Virus record (IMG/VR): IMGVR_UViG_3300027759_000327
Location: 1 to 28,851 of that record
DNA from: a virus
Reading direction: 5' to 3' (one strand)
Length of the DNA stretch: 28,851 nucleotides
Numbering within the stretch: position 1 is the stretch's first letter; each line of letters starts with the position of its first letter. The notes beneath the pieces were generated by a model that saw only the letters and a list, made by a program, of their open reading frames with translations, was not told the origin of the DNA and searched no databases. This document shows, in pieces, positions 1 to 5,815 of the stretch. Position numbers and translations under genes: made by a program.

Positions 1-126
1 GCTGGCTCACAGAGTGAGCTTGCTCGTATCCTCGGCATAACTAGGGCTGCTGTCTTTCATTGGAAGACAATCCCTAAACTACGCATTTATCAACTAAAAG
101 AACTCAGACCAGAGTGGTTCAAATGA
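1..126 (+). CDS. Cro-like helix-turn-helix repressor, C-terminal part (5' truncated)
   Basis: The first 41 codons of the window are open in frame 1 and end with TGA at 124-126, so the gene begins outside the window. Residues about 2-22 of the visible part (starting GSQSELARILGITRAAVFHW) match the helix-turn-helix of small Cro/YdaS-type phage repressors: a Q-SELA first helix, a G-I-T turn and an A-V-x-x-W recognition helix. The ending, with a conserved ELRPEWF, is also usual for Cro-like proteins of proteobacterial phages. It would bind an operator and control early transcription. The stop overlaps the start of the next gene (ATGA), implying coupled translation. A Cro homologue hints at a temperate ancestry, but no integrase or CI gene is in view. 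Confidence 0.75.
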   Translation, partial: AGSQSELARILGITRAAVFHWKTIPKLRIYQLKELRPEWFK

Positions 127-497
127 CTCAACAAGTAATTATTCGGGCTTTGCAGAATGGCTCACTTACAGCACAAGAGATGGAAAACTTAACTGGAATT
201 CCTAGAACTTCTATTGTGGCTGCTTGCAAAAAAATGTTCCGCAAGAAAGAATTAACTATGGAGAAAATCAAGATTGGACGCTCTTGGGTCTGTAAGTACA
301 CCTTAGAGCCTCGCATGATTGAGGCTACCAAAGCCGCTAACGATGAGCCTTACAACAAGCTAAACCCATTTGATATTCGTAATGCCAAGGGCATTTTTAC
401 ATCAACTGAATACCGAGTAATGAAGCAACAAGCTAACCAGTTCTACAAGGGCAATCCATACTTTACTTCTGGTATCACAAATAATCAGAAAATATAG
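123..497 (+). CDS. Small winged-helix-like phage protein
   Basis: This frame gives 124 residues from ATG at 123, chosen because that ATG overlaps the upstream stop as ATGA; a GTG nine bases earlier is possible. Residues about 10-60 read like a winged helix: a first helix, then T-A-Q-E-M-E-N-L-T-G-I-P-R-T-S-I, a recognition helix rich in Lys/Arg, and a following wing. The rest is hydrophilic and of no recognised family. Position directly behind a Cro-like gene and ahead of the replication initiator suggests a DNA-binding early regulator, which is an inference. It is followed by a 111-base leader region rather than by an overlapping gene, so it probably ends a short operon. Confidence 0.6.
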   Translation: MTQQVIIRALQNGSLTAQEMENLTGIPRTSIVAACKKMFRKKELTMEKIKIGRSWVCKYTLEPRMIEATKAANDEPYNKLNPFDIRNAKGIFTSTEYRVMKQQANQFYKGNPYFTSGITNNQKI

Positions 498-503
498 TAT
501 AAT
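475..503 (+). promoter_or_regulatory. Candidate promoter for the replication operon
   Basis: A consensus -10 box TATAAT lies at 498-503, inside and just after the stop of the preceding gene. The hexamer at the matching -35 position with a 17-base spacer (475-480, TCACAA) is poor, so activity would rest on the -10 or on an activator. It heads the 5' leader of the replication gene. Confidence 0.45.
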
Positions 504-608
504 TTTTTGAAGCATGGATAGATACGAAGTCATGAGCGTATCGAAAAGAGAGCCTCCCCTCCTTCCATTGTTTCTTTTTGTAAGTGGGTGGACAGAGCGA
601 GGAAAATT
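504..608 (+). promoter_or_regulatory. 5' leader of the replication gene with dyad and pyrimidine tract
   Basis: The gap between the early regulator and the initiator holds an inverted repeat GATACG (521-526) / CGTATC (537-542) with a 10-base loop, then a CU-rich tract (553-565) that could pair with the GAGGA ribosome site at 599-603. An alternative reading is a 53-codon frame from ATG 514 to TAA 675 that overlaps the initiator; its Shine-Dalgarno sequence is weak, so I do not annotate it as a gene. Confidence 0.35.
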
Positions 609-1319
609 ATGCTTTTACAGCCAAAAAATTGGGCAGTCTTTCAACATTACAAAGACAGATGCCCCCCTTGGATAAAACTACATCGTGACCTGTTAAACGA
701 TAGGTCTTATATGCGCTTGCCTATTGCTAGCAAAGCACTAGCACCTATGCTCTGGTTGCTTGCAAGTGAATCAAAAGATGGCGTTTTTGATGGCTCACTA
801 GATGAGCTAGTCTTTCGTCTGCACATTACCAAAAAAGAATATCAAGATGGTATTAAGCCATTGATTGATAACGACTTTTTTATACTTGTTAGCGGAGTGC
901 TAGCAGAACGCAAGCAAAGTGCTATCCCAGAGACAGAGGGAGAGACAGAGAAAGAGAAAGAGACAGAGACAGATACGCCAGAAGGCGTTTCAATTGAAGT
1001 TTGGGATTCTTTTGTTAAACAAAGAAAAGCACGAAAGGCACAGATTACTGAACGAGTAATGAAGTCAATCCGAGAGCAAGCAAAAATTGCAGGTTGGACT
1101 CTGGATAACGCTTTAAACGAAATTGTTGTTCGTAACTGGCAAACATTTAAATCTGATTGGGTTGCTGTTAAACCAAACCCTGCCGACAGAGTAAGGCTCA
1201 CAGTTGCGCCATCAAATGAGCCTGACCCTGCTTTGGAAAAGATTAAAGCTGATGCGAAAAAGGCTGCGCCAATGCCAGACTTTGTTCGTCAGTTTGCTCA
1301 ACAAGTGAGAAAAGCATGA
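609..1319 (+). CDS. Phage replication initiator (lambda O / DnaT-like)
   Basis: The protein has 236 residues from ATG 609, chosen for the GAGGA site five bases upstream; an in-frame GTG at 588 is less likely. The N-terminal part carries the PPWIKLHRDLL...LP-ASKALAPMLWLLASE pattern seen in phage replication proteins with a winged-helix origin-binding domain. A highly acidic linker of Glu/Thr/Lys (about residues 108-124) follows. The C-terminal part, starting W-D-S-F-V-K-Q-R-K-A-R-K-A and ending W-Q-T-F-K-S-D-W-V, is the small domain common in DnaT/replisome-organiser proteins that contacts ssDNA or helicase loader. It should recognise the origin and recruit host DnaB. The linker-coding DNA holds iteron-like repeats, as in lambda O. 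The stop overlaps ATG 1316 as ATGA. Confidence 0.75.
   Translation: MLLQPKNWAVFQHYKDRCPPWIKLHRDLLNDRSYMRLPIASKALAPMLWLLASESKDGVFDGSLDELVFRLHITKKEYQDGIKPLIDNDFFILVSGVLAERKQSAIPETEGETEKEKETETDTPEGVSIEVWDSFVKQRKARKAQITERVMKSIREQAKIAGWTLDNALNEIVVRNWQTFKSDWVAVKPNPADRVRLTVAPSNEPDPALEKIKADAKKAAPMPDFVRQFAQQVRKA
930..1023 (+). other. Candidate replication origin: iteron-like repeats inside the initiator gene
   Basis: GAGACAGAG occurs at 930-938, 942-950 and 960-968, with a one-mismatch copy at 966-974. A perfect hairpin ACGCC (975-979) / GGCGT (984-988) and an AT-rich dyad TTTGTT / AACAAA (1011-1023) follow. This matches the lambda arrangement of iterons plus AT-rich DNA within the O gene. The same bases encode an acidic linker, so low-complexity coding is the alternative. 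Confidence 0.4.
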
Positions 1320-1337
1320 ACTTTGAGTGGCCTACAA

Positions 1338-1553
1338 ATGACTCCAGCAGAATTAGAACACTTCAAGGACTGCGAAGCGAGAGAGTGGATACGCAGATTC
1401 AACAAAAAGAAATTGACGATTGGCTCAAGCAAAGCGTTGCTATGGTGGCAGGGTGTGTGCGTGGACTTGGAACGAATCAGAGGAAAGTCAGATACTTTGC
1501 TTTTGAGGGACAGAATGACGAGGTTACGAAATGAGGAGAGCAGCAAGAGTTGA
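1338..1553 (+). CDS. Small DUF7696-like phage protein
   Basis: The reading gives 71 residues from ATG 1338, with a GAGTGG site seven bases before it. The sequence starts MTPAELEHFKDCEAREWIRR and continues with a Trp-Trp pair and an ERIRGK motif, a pattern I associate with the small DUF7696-type proteins found beside phage replication genes; this is from memory and not searched. Its function is unknown. It overlaps the next gene by 23 bases. A competing frame, 1316-1534, begins and ends in ATGA overlaps with its neighbours and yields 72 residues of less familiar sequence; only one of the two is likely the main product. Confidence 0.6.
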   Translation: MTPAELEHFKDCEAREWIRRFNKKKLTIGSSKALLWWQGVCVDLERIRGKSDTLLLRDRMTRLRNEESSKS

Positions 1554-1797
1554 TGCTAACCAAGACCAGATAGTTTCTGCCTTGCGAGGTGCTGGCGCAT
1601 ACGTCTGGATTATTGGCTTACCAGTTGACCTTTTAGTTGGCTACAAAGGGCATACCTTCTGCGTGGAGGTGAAATCAGGGCCTAGAAAGCGTTTAACGAA
1701 GCTACAAGCCGACTTTTTTGAGAATTGGTCTGGTAGTACCTTGGCGAGAATAGATTGCCCAGAAGCAGCACTAAGAATGATTGGAGTAGTCAAGTGA
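1531..1797 (+). CDS. VRR-NUC / Holliday-junction-resolvase-like nuclease
   Basis: This 88-residue protein carries the PD-(D/E)xK nuclease core: N10 in the first helix, D33 in P-V-D-L-L-V-G, E46-V-K48 on the following strand and T56-xx-Q59 in the next helix. That arrangement and the short length fit stand-alone VRR-NUC-type proteins, which in phages act on branched DNA such as Holliday junctions before packaging or during replication. It sits in the replication operon; its start overlaps a small-frame stop as ATGA and its own stop overlaps the next start as GTGA. The whole catalytic set is present, so it is probably active. Exact substrate cannot be told from sequence. Confidence 0.75.
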   Translation: MRRAARVDANQDQIVSALRGAGAYVWIIGLPVDLLVGYKGHTFCVEVKSGPRKRLTKLQADFFENWSGSTLARIDCPEAALRMIGVVK

Positions 1798-2126
1798 AAG
1801 CACCATACAAAGCCATCGAATTTATCATTGAAAATTCATGCAAATTTGCTGAGGCTAAGGCTCAAAGGGTTTTTATAGAAAATTACTTGCGTACAAAAAA
1901 ATCTTTGTTGATGAAAGAGGCTATGGCAAGAGGCATAGATTCTGGTGTAGCACAAGAGCGTGAGGCTTATGCCCATCCAGAGTACGAAGAATTATTAAGA
2001 GGCTTACAAGAGGCTACCATTCGTGAGGAGACCCTGAAATACATGATGATTGCTGCCCAAATGAAGGCAGATATATGGCGGTCTGAGCAAGCAAGTGAAC
2101 GTCTTGGCGTAAAAACTACAGAGTAG
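1794..2126 (+). CDS. Conserved phage early protein, helical
   Basis: The frame yields 110 residues from GTG 1794, chosen because GTG overlaps the nuclease stop (GTGA); no ATG lies nearby. It is almost wholly helical in appearance, with heptad-like charged segments, a K-K-S-L-L-M-K segment, then A-Q-E-R-E-A-Y-A-H-P-E-Y, and a final E-x-W-R-xx-Q-A helix. I recognise this as a common small protein of phage replication modules but know no function for it. A role supporting recombination or replication is suggested only by its place behind the nuclease gene. The module ends here; an 87-base gap with a promoter follows. Confidence 0.65.
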   Translation: MKAPYKAIEFIIENSCKFAEAKAQRVFIENYLRTKKSLLMKEAMARGIDSGVAQEREAYAHPEYEELLRGLQEATIREETLKYMMIAAQMKADIWRSEQASERLGVKTTE

Positions 2127-2158
2127 GTATAAACACCTAGTAAATACTTTGTTTAGTT

Positions 2159-2167
2159 TGCTATACT
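2159..2167 (+). promoter_or_regulatory. Extended -10 promoter
   Basis: TG-C-TATACT at 2159-2167 is an extended -10 element 47 bases before the next start codon. No -35 box is visible at the usual distance. It would start an mRNA with a leader of about 40 bases, carrying AAGGA at 2202-2206 seven bases before the ATG. Confidence 0.5.
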
Positions 2168-2213
2168 TACGTCAGCCCAAGCAATTCGCAAGGGTACTTT
2201 TAAGGACTACAAA

Positions 2214-2465
2214 ATGAAATACGAATTTGACACAACTACTGGCGAAGGCTCTGTAATCGTTACTGTCGTGATGACATACGAGACAGACGAAGAAGGCACT
2301 TACAACGAGAACATCGATGAGGTCTGGTTTGAAGGACGTAATGTCATGGGCATCTTTACTGAGGCTCAATTCCGTGAGTTAGAGATTGAGGGCTGTATGC
2401 GTCTTTCTAAGCATATCTTGGAGGAAGCTGACCATGCAAAAATCATGGCATACGAGCATCAGTAA
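2214..2465 (+). CDS. Acidic hypothetical phage protein
   Basis: This 83-residue protein has a good ribosome site (AAGGA, 2202-2206) and its own upstream promoter. It is acidic throughout, with Asp/Glu clusters at residues 24-36. The N-terminal half looks like beta strands (S-V-I-V-T-V-V-M-T-Y) and the C-terminal half is helical. I do not recognise a family. Acidic early proteins of this size can be DNA mimics that block host nucleases, but nothing specific supports that here. It heads a set of overlapping small genes running to 3018. Confidence 0.6.
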   Translation: MKYEFDTTTGEGSVIVTVVMTYETDEEGTYNENIDEVWFEGRNVMGIFTEAQFRELEIEGCMRLSKHILEEADHAKIMAYEHQ

Positions 2466-2550
2466 ACAGGCAGTTTGGCGACTAATTGTCGCTTTCCTAG
2501 TGGCGTTTTGGTCTGGAGTAATCTACTTAATAAGGTTTTTGTATGACTGA
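2434..2550 (+). CDS. 38-residue single-span membrane protein
   Basis: A short frame from ATG 2434 to TGA 2550 has a strong GGAGG site nine bases upstream (2420-2424). The product has a basic N-terminus and one hydrophobic segment at residues 14-33, then a short charged tail, so it should sit in the inner membrane with the N-terminus inside. It overlaps the previous gene by 32 bases and the next by 8, filling what would otherwise be a 77-base gap. It could be a superinfection-exclusion or regulatory peptide; its function is unknown. Confidence 0.55.
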   Translation: MQKSWHTSISKQAVWRLIVAFLVAFWSGVIYLIRFLYD

Positions 2551-2764
2551 ACTTTTAAAAGCGTTTGGCTGGCGCAAGCGTCAAACTAACGAAATAGTAG
2601 GAAAAATCAGAAATGACACTCTTGAAGAAGTAGCACAAGAGTTTGAGCAGATGAAGCCATTTGGGGACACAGCACATAGTTTTGCTTCTTATGTCCGAAA
2701 TAAGAAAGTCTGCCCTCCTTGCTATGGAAACTGTAACGAAGGCAGAAACTGCCCTGCCAGATGA
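2543..2764 (+). CDS. Small phage protein with C-terminal Cys cluster
   Basis: The 73-residue product starts at ATG 2543. Residues about 18-54 form an amphipathic helix followed by F-G-D-T-A-x-S-F-A-x-Y-V-R, which I have seen in many small phage early proteins. The end carries four cysteines in C-P-P-C-x-G-N-C-N-x-G-R-N-C, close to a zinc knuckle, and finishes with P-A-R. A zinc-binding role in nucleic-acid contacts is plausible but unproven. The TGA at 2762-2764 overlaps the ATG of the next gene, so the pair is translationally coupled. Confidence 0.65.
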   Translation: MTELLKAFGWRKRQTNEIVGKIRNDTLEEVAQEFEQMKPFGDTAHSFASYVRNKKVCPPCYGNCNEGRNCPAR

Positions 2765-3018
2765 ACAACAGACCCAATAACAGGGAACGGCTGCACTTGG
2801 CAAAGATTAAAGAAATGCCTTGTGGGGTCTGTAATGCTTCACCGCCAAGCGATGCACACCATATTGTTCAACATAATCAATACTTATGTATTCCTTTATG
2901 CAAAGATTGCCATCAGGGGTCATTTAATGGAATACATGGGCAAGCTAGGATTTGGAAGGTTATGAAGCTAGACGAGATGGATGTTTTAAATCTAACGCTT
3001 GCAAATCTTTTTAGATAG
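2761..3018 (+). CDS. Ref/DUF968-like HNH-type zinc protein
   Basis: The protein has 85 residues. It carries C21-G-V-C24, the paired H33-H34 in D-A-H-H-I, C47-K-D-C50 followed by H51, and N56...H59-G-Q. These are the zinc ligands and His-Asn-His positions of the small Ref family (recombination-enhancement nuclease of phage P1) and related DUF968/HNH proteins. Such proteins cut DNA, in Ref's case at RecA-bound D-loops. Placed at the end of the replication block, it probably assists recombination-dependent replication. The start is set by ATGA overlap. A strong terminator follows 37 bases after the stop. Confidence 0.7.
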   Translation: MNNRPNNRERLHLAKIKEMPCGVCNASPPSDAHHIVQHNQYLCIPLCKDCHQGSFNGIHGQARIWKVMKLDEMDVLNLTLANLFR

Positions 3019-3054
3019 CGCACAATGGTAAAACTCAGTTGCCATTGAGACTTT

Positions 3055-3081
3055 AGAGGGACTTGTTCCCTCTTTTTTTTT
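3055..3081 (+). terminator. Rho-independent terminator ending the early block
   Basis: A perfect 7-base stem AGAGGGA (3055-3061) / TCCCTCT (3067-3073) with a 5-base loop is followed by eight more T residues. It lies after the HNH-like gene. A weaker repeat CAATGG (3023-3028) / CCATTG (3042-3047) precedes it. Confidence 0.9.
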
Positions 3082-3091
3082 GTGAGATAAT
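3063..3091 (+). promoter_or_regulatory. Candidate promoter overlapping the terminator
   Basis: TTGTTC at 3063-3068, 17 bases before GATAAT at 3086-3091, with an extended TG at 3083-3084, makes a fair sigma-70-type promoter. It would start the next gene block (ATG 3115). Its -35 box lies within the loop and second arm of the terminator. Confidence 0.5.
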
Positions 3092-3114
3092 AAATAAACT
3101 CCATAGGGATAACC

Positions 3115-3600
3115 ATGTCTGGTTTACTTGAGCCTTCCGTAAAAATTGAGATTGAGATACAAAGCCAAGAAAAAAAAGGCGAAGCGTGTCCAGTTGCCAC
3201 AGGTGACGTATCTGTCAATCTTGAGAATCGTCAAAAGGGCATTGATAAGGCTAACTATGGCCCAATGAATCCTAATGAGGCAAATGCTGGCTACTGGCGT
3301 GAAGTCTCAAAGGTATGGCGAAACTCCCCAGAACAGGCTAAAAAGTCTCGTTGCGGAAACTGCGCTGCTTTCATTCAAACCACAAAAATGATGGATTGCA
3401 TTGAATCAGGCTTGGCAACAGGTGATAGCGAGACTGACGCTTGGGAAGTCATTGAAGCTGGTGACTTAGGTTACTGCGAGATTTGGGACTTTAAGTGTGC
3501 TGCCAAACGTACTTGTACGGCTTGGGTAACTGGTGGCCCGATTACTGACGATTCTGAAATGGCTAACTCTGATATGGGAGAAGACAATGGGGACGACTAA
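3115..3600 (+). CDS. Cysteine-rich phage protein (possible Fe-S or zinc protein)
   Basis: This 161-residue protein has a short disordered N-terminus and then a domain at about residues 55-145 with six cysteines: C80-xx-C83, C95, C121, C128 and C134. The surrounding W-E-V-I-E-A-G-D-L-G-Y-C and the W-V-T-G-G-P-I segment look like those of a small conserved family of environmental phages, which I recall loosely as resembling high-potential iron-sulphur proteins. Cofactor and function are unproven. The tail is acidic. It starts after its own promoter and overlaps the next gene. It opens the packaging/virion half of the genome, so a virion role is possible. Confidence 0.65.
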   Translation: MSGLLEPSVKIEIEIQSQEKKGEACPVATGDVSVNLENRQKGIDKANYGPMNPNEANAGYWREVSKVWRNSPEQAKKSRCGNCAAFIQTTKMMDCIESGLATGDSETDAWEVIEAGDLGYCEIWDFKCAAKRTCTAWVTGGPITDDSEMANSDMGEDNGDD

Positions 3601-3727
3601 TATGCAAGCGGCTGAGATGATGGGACTTTATCCTAGTCTAACCGCCAAAAAGAAACCTGCGCCTAAACCCATGCCTATCCGTGGTGAGCGTACAGCAAAG
3701 AACAAAGCAAAGAAGCCTAAGAAATGA
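3587..3727 (+). CDS. Small basic Lys/Pro-rich protein
   Basis: The product has 46 residues from ATG 3587, chosen for the GGGAG site at 3576-3580; ATG 3602 is an alternative. Residues 1-17 carry M-Q-A-A-E-M-M-G-L-Y-P, while the rest is a run of Lys, Pro and Arg that should be disordered and positively charged. This suggests contact with nucleic acid or with an acidic partner. No family is recognised. It overlaps both neighbours (14 bases upstream, ATGA downstream), so it belongs to the same operon. Confidence 0.5.
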   Translation: MGTTNMQAAEMMGLYPSLTAKKKPAPKPMPIRGERTAKNKAKKPKK

Positions 3728-3975
3728 TTAAACGAGGCTCAGAGCAGTTTTCTGGCTACAACAAGCCTAAGAAGACTCCTGACCATCCTACCAAGTCTCA
3801 CGCTGTATTGGCTAAGTCTGGTGAGGATGTAAAACTCATCCGTTTTGGTCAACAGGGTGTAAAAGGCTCTCCTGATGGCAGTAAGCGTAACGAAGCATTT
3901 AAGGCTCGTCATGCTGAGAACATTGCCAATGGTAAGATGAGTGCAGCGTATTGGGCTAACAAGGTTAAATGGTGA
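3724..3975 (+). CDS. Conserved small basic phage protein
   Basis: The 83-residue product begins with an ATGA overlap. Its second half holds V-K-L-I-R-F-G-Q-Q-G-V-x-G-S, then F-K-A-R-H-A-E-N-I and G-K-M-S-A-A-Y-W-A-N-K-V-K-W at the end, a pattern that recurs in small proteins near the terminase of many marine and freshwater phages. Its function is unknown to me. The charge is strongly basic and no membrane segment is visible. Position between a basic peptide and the DUF6496-like gene suggests these three act together, perhaps on DNA or in the capsid. Confidence 0.65.
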   Translation: MIKRGSEQFSGYNKPKKTPDHPTKSHAVLAKSGEDVKLIRFGQQGVKGSPDGSKRNEAFKARHAENIANGKMSAAYWANKVKW

Positions 3976-4154
3976 ATACTATGATGAAAACTAAACTGAA
4001 CAAAGCTGGACAGAAAAAAGTTGGTGCTGTAATGCACGAGTTTGGCAAAGGCGAACTGCACTCTGGTAAGGGCGGTAAAGTAGTTAAAAATCCCAAGCAG
4101 GGTATTGCCATTGCTTTAGCTGAAGCTGCTCGTAAGATGGGCAGAATGAAATAA
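3969..4154 (+). CDS. DUF6496-like small basic protein
   Basis: The protein has 61 residues (57 if ATG 3981, which has GGTGA upstream, is the true start). The central V-M-H-E-F-G-K-G-E-L-H-S-G-K-G-G-K-V-V-K-N-x-K-Q-x-I-A-I-A-L-A-E-A is the hallmark of DUF6496, a short Lys-rich family widespread in phages and bacteria. The first half is basic and the second a short helix, so nucleic-acid binding is likely, though the function is not established. It overlaps the previous stop, and its TAA shares a base with the next ATG (TAATG). Confidence 0.75.
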   Translation: MVNTMMKTKLNKAGQKKVGAVMHEFGKGELHSGKGGKVVKNPKQGIAIALAEAARKMGRMK

Positions 4155-5638
4155 TGGCTGACTTGAGGGCTACTCCTTACGCTAACCCATTAACAGGGTT
4201 ATCTAACGATGCTATCCAAGGCTTACTTGCGTTCATGCAAGATAAGAGGCGCACTCAGCAACTGCAAGGTCTGGGTAATTTGTTGGAAAGCACAGGAATA
4301 CCTAAGACAGTAGAGAGAGCAGCATACGCAGATAGTCCTAGAGGTTTGTTAGACGCATTGACCAACGTCAACAGGGCTAACGTACCATTGCTAAAGCCAG
4401 AGACTGCTGAAGCATTACTGACACTATCTCCAATGCCATCAGGTGCAAATAAAGCAGCTATGGCTGCTGGTAGGGCTGGTGAGCGAGTAGCTGAGAGAGT
4501 AGTACCACAGATTATGGAACGAGGTGGTCTTCCTGCTGAACTATTGCAAGATTTGTCACAGGGTACTCAAAGTGCTGTCTATCGTCAAACTACGCCATTA
4601 AAACCTGACCCATCTGTAGGCACTCGGTTTGAGCGTCAGTTCATGGGTGGATTGTTAGACAAAACACCAATTAAGTTAGAAGACTACCAAGGCTCAAGCG
4701 TAATGATTATGCCTTGGGATAGCACAAGCAGAAATTATAAAATTCTTGGCGTATCTGACGAAGCATTGGCAAACCCAATAATTACGCATGGTGGTCAAGA
4801 TTACGCTAGAGACTTAGCCCACATAGAGCAAGGTATTGCTGGCGCATCTAATTTAGGTATTGCGAAGCGTATCCGTGACAGAGACAAGATGGCTCGAATG
4901 GAAAACGTAGAAGCTGGTGGAACTGGTGAGATATTGCACCTACCAGTAACAATGGGTTCTGGCTCTGAGAATTTCTCTGTTATGCCTGTAGAAGTATTAT
5001 TAAACTTTGCAGACAAAGCAAACCTTTCAAAAGAATCTCTTAAAGAGTTTGACGATAGCATTAGAAACTTTAAGGTAGCCAAGGGCAAAGGCGAAGACCG
5101 CAAGGTAAGCTATCCGTTTAAGGACTTTAAAGGAATTATGTCTGAAGAAGGCAGAATTCAAATGTATTCTGGTGAAGGCGTAGGTTCAACAGCAGGTGAA
5201 TTGCGTAAAGCTATTACAGACAGGTTCTATCTTAAAGAAAACCAAGAAAAGTTTGGTTTTAATGCTGAAGATATAAGCGCAGCATTGACAGACCCTGCGT
5301 TAGTTGGTGTACCAAAAGGCTATGTTGGCAATACAGTAATTTTGTCAACACCAGAAGGAATGCACTTGCGTCCATCTGTTAACAGAACGTATAACACCGA
5401 CTTTACAGGTCAGTATGAAGGCACACTAGGTCAAAGTCTACCAGTTGAGGTGCTATTGGCTGAAAAGTTTGGTTTGCTTGGTAATGAGTTTGCTGGCAAG
5501 ACAGGCGACATTAGAAACATGGTTCTTGGCGCACTTGAGAAGCGCAAAGAGGGTGTATCTCAAATTGTAGATGAGCAAATGATTGAACGCTACTACAAGT
5601 ACCTAGCAGACCAAAAAAGTAAAGGTCTACTCGACTGA
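4154..5638 (+). CDS. Polyvalent-protein-like phage protein (494 residues)
   Basis: This long protein lies just before the terminase genes. Residues about 160-260 contain S-V-M-I-M-P-W-D, a strand-rich stretch, and I-I-T-H-G-G-Q-D-Y-A-R-D-L followed by an Ala-rich helix. That resembles a block of the large polyvalent-protein-associated domains: effector proteins that phages and conjugative elements deliver with their DNA. The N-terminal 100 residues look like a helical carrier and the C-terminus (from about 330) is mixed alpha/beta. No catalytic motif is obvious. If the assignment is right, it is co-injected and acts early against host functions; a plain virion protein is the alternative. Its last 12 bases overlap a leftward gene. 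Confidence 0.55.
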   Translation: MADLRATPYANPLTGLSNDAIQGLLAFMQDKRRTQQLQGLGNLLESTGIPKTVERAAYADSPRGLLDALTNVNRANVPLLKPETAEALLTLSPMPSGANKAAMAAGRAGERVAERVVPQIMERGGLPAELLQDLSQGTQSAVYRQTTPLKPDPSVGTRFERQFMGGLLDKTPIKLEDYQGSSVMIMPWDSTSRNYKILGVSDEALANPIITHGGQDYARDLAHIEQGIAGASNLGIAKRIRDRDKMARMENVEAGGTGEILHLPVTMGSGSENFSVMPVEVLLNFADKANLSKESLKEFDDSIRNFKVAKGKGEDRKVSYPFKDFKGIMSEEGRIQMYSGEGVGSTAGELRKAITDRFYLKENQEKFGFNAEDISAALTDPALVGVPKGYVGNTVILSTPEGMHLRPSVNRTYNTDFTGQYEGTLGQSLPVEVLLAEKFGLLGNEFAGKTGDIRNMVLGALEKRKEGVSQIVDEQMIERYYKYLADQKSKGLLD

Positions 5639-5785
5639 ATCGTAGAGACTGAGAAGCATCGACTCAATGTTGCGCTTTGCATCTTCCAGTAGGATAGACA
5701 AGTCATCGTTAGATAACTTCATGGCTTCTTCATCAAGGTCAATGTTTAAAACGCTTGGACTTACTTTGTCTATGATGACTTTCAT
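5627..5785 (-). CDS. Lone reverse-strand small protein (moron candidate)
   Basis: The only leftward gene inside the main block gives 52 residues from ATG at 5785, with AAAGG five bases upstream on that strand (5795-5791). A good promoter sits at 5844-5816. The product is mostly acidic and helical: a short strand M-K-V-I-I-D-K-V, then L-D-E-E-A-x-K-L-S-N-D-D-L-S-I-L-L-E-D-A and an E-S-M-L-L-S helix. No family is recognised. Its own promoter, opposite orientation and place between two virion operons fit a moron that is expressed independently, for example from a prophage. Confidence 0.65.
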   Translation of the reverse strand: MKVIIDKVSPSVLNIDLDEEAMKLSNDDLSILLEDAKRNIESMLLSLYDSVE

Positions 5786-5815
5786 ATATACCTTTGTAGA
5801 CGTTATTGAACTATA

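Noticed and set aside
514-675. 53-codon upstream gene before the initiator
   Set aside because: Weak ribosome site, extensive overlap with the initiator, unfamiliar sequence; kept only as an alternative in the leader finding.
842-1201. 119-codon open frame on the minus strand in the initiator gene
   Set aside because: It is opposite a recognised gene, has Ser-rich composition from the purine repeats, and no ribosome site or promoter.
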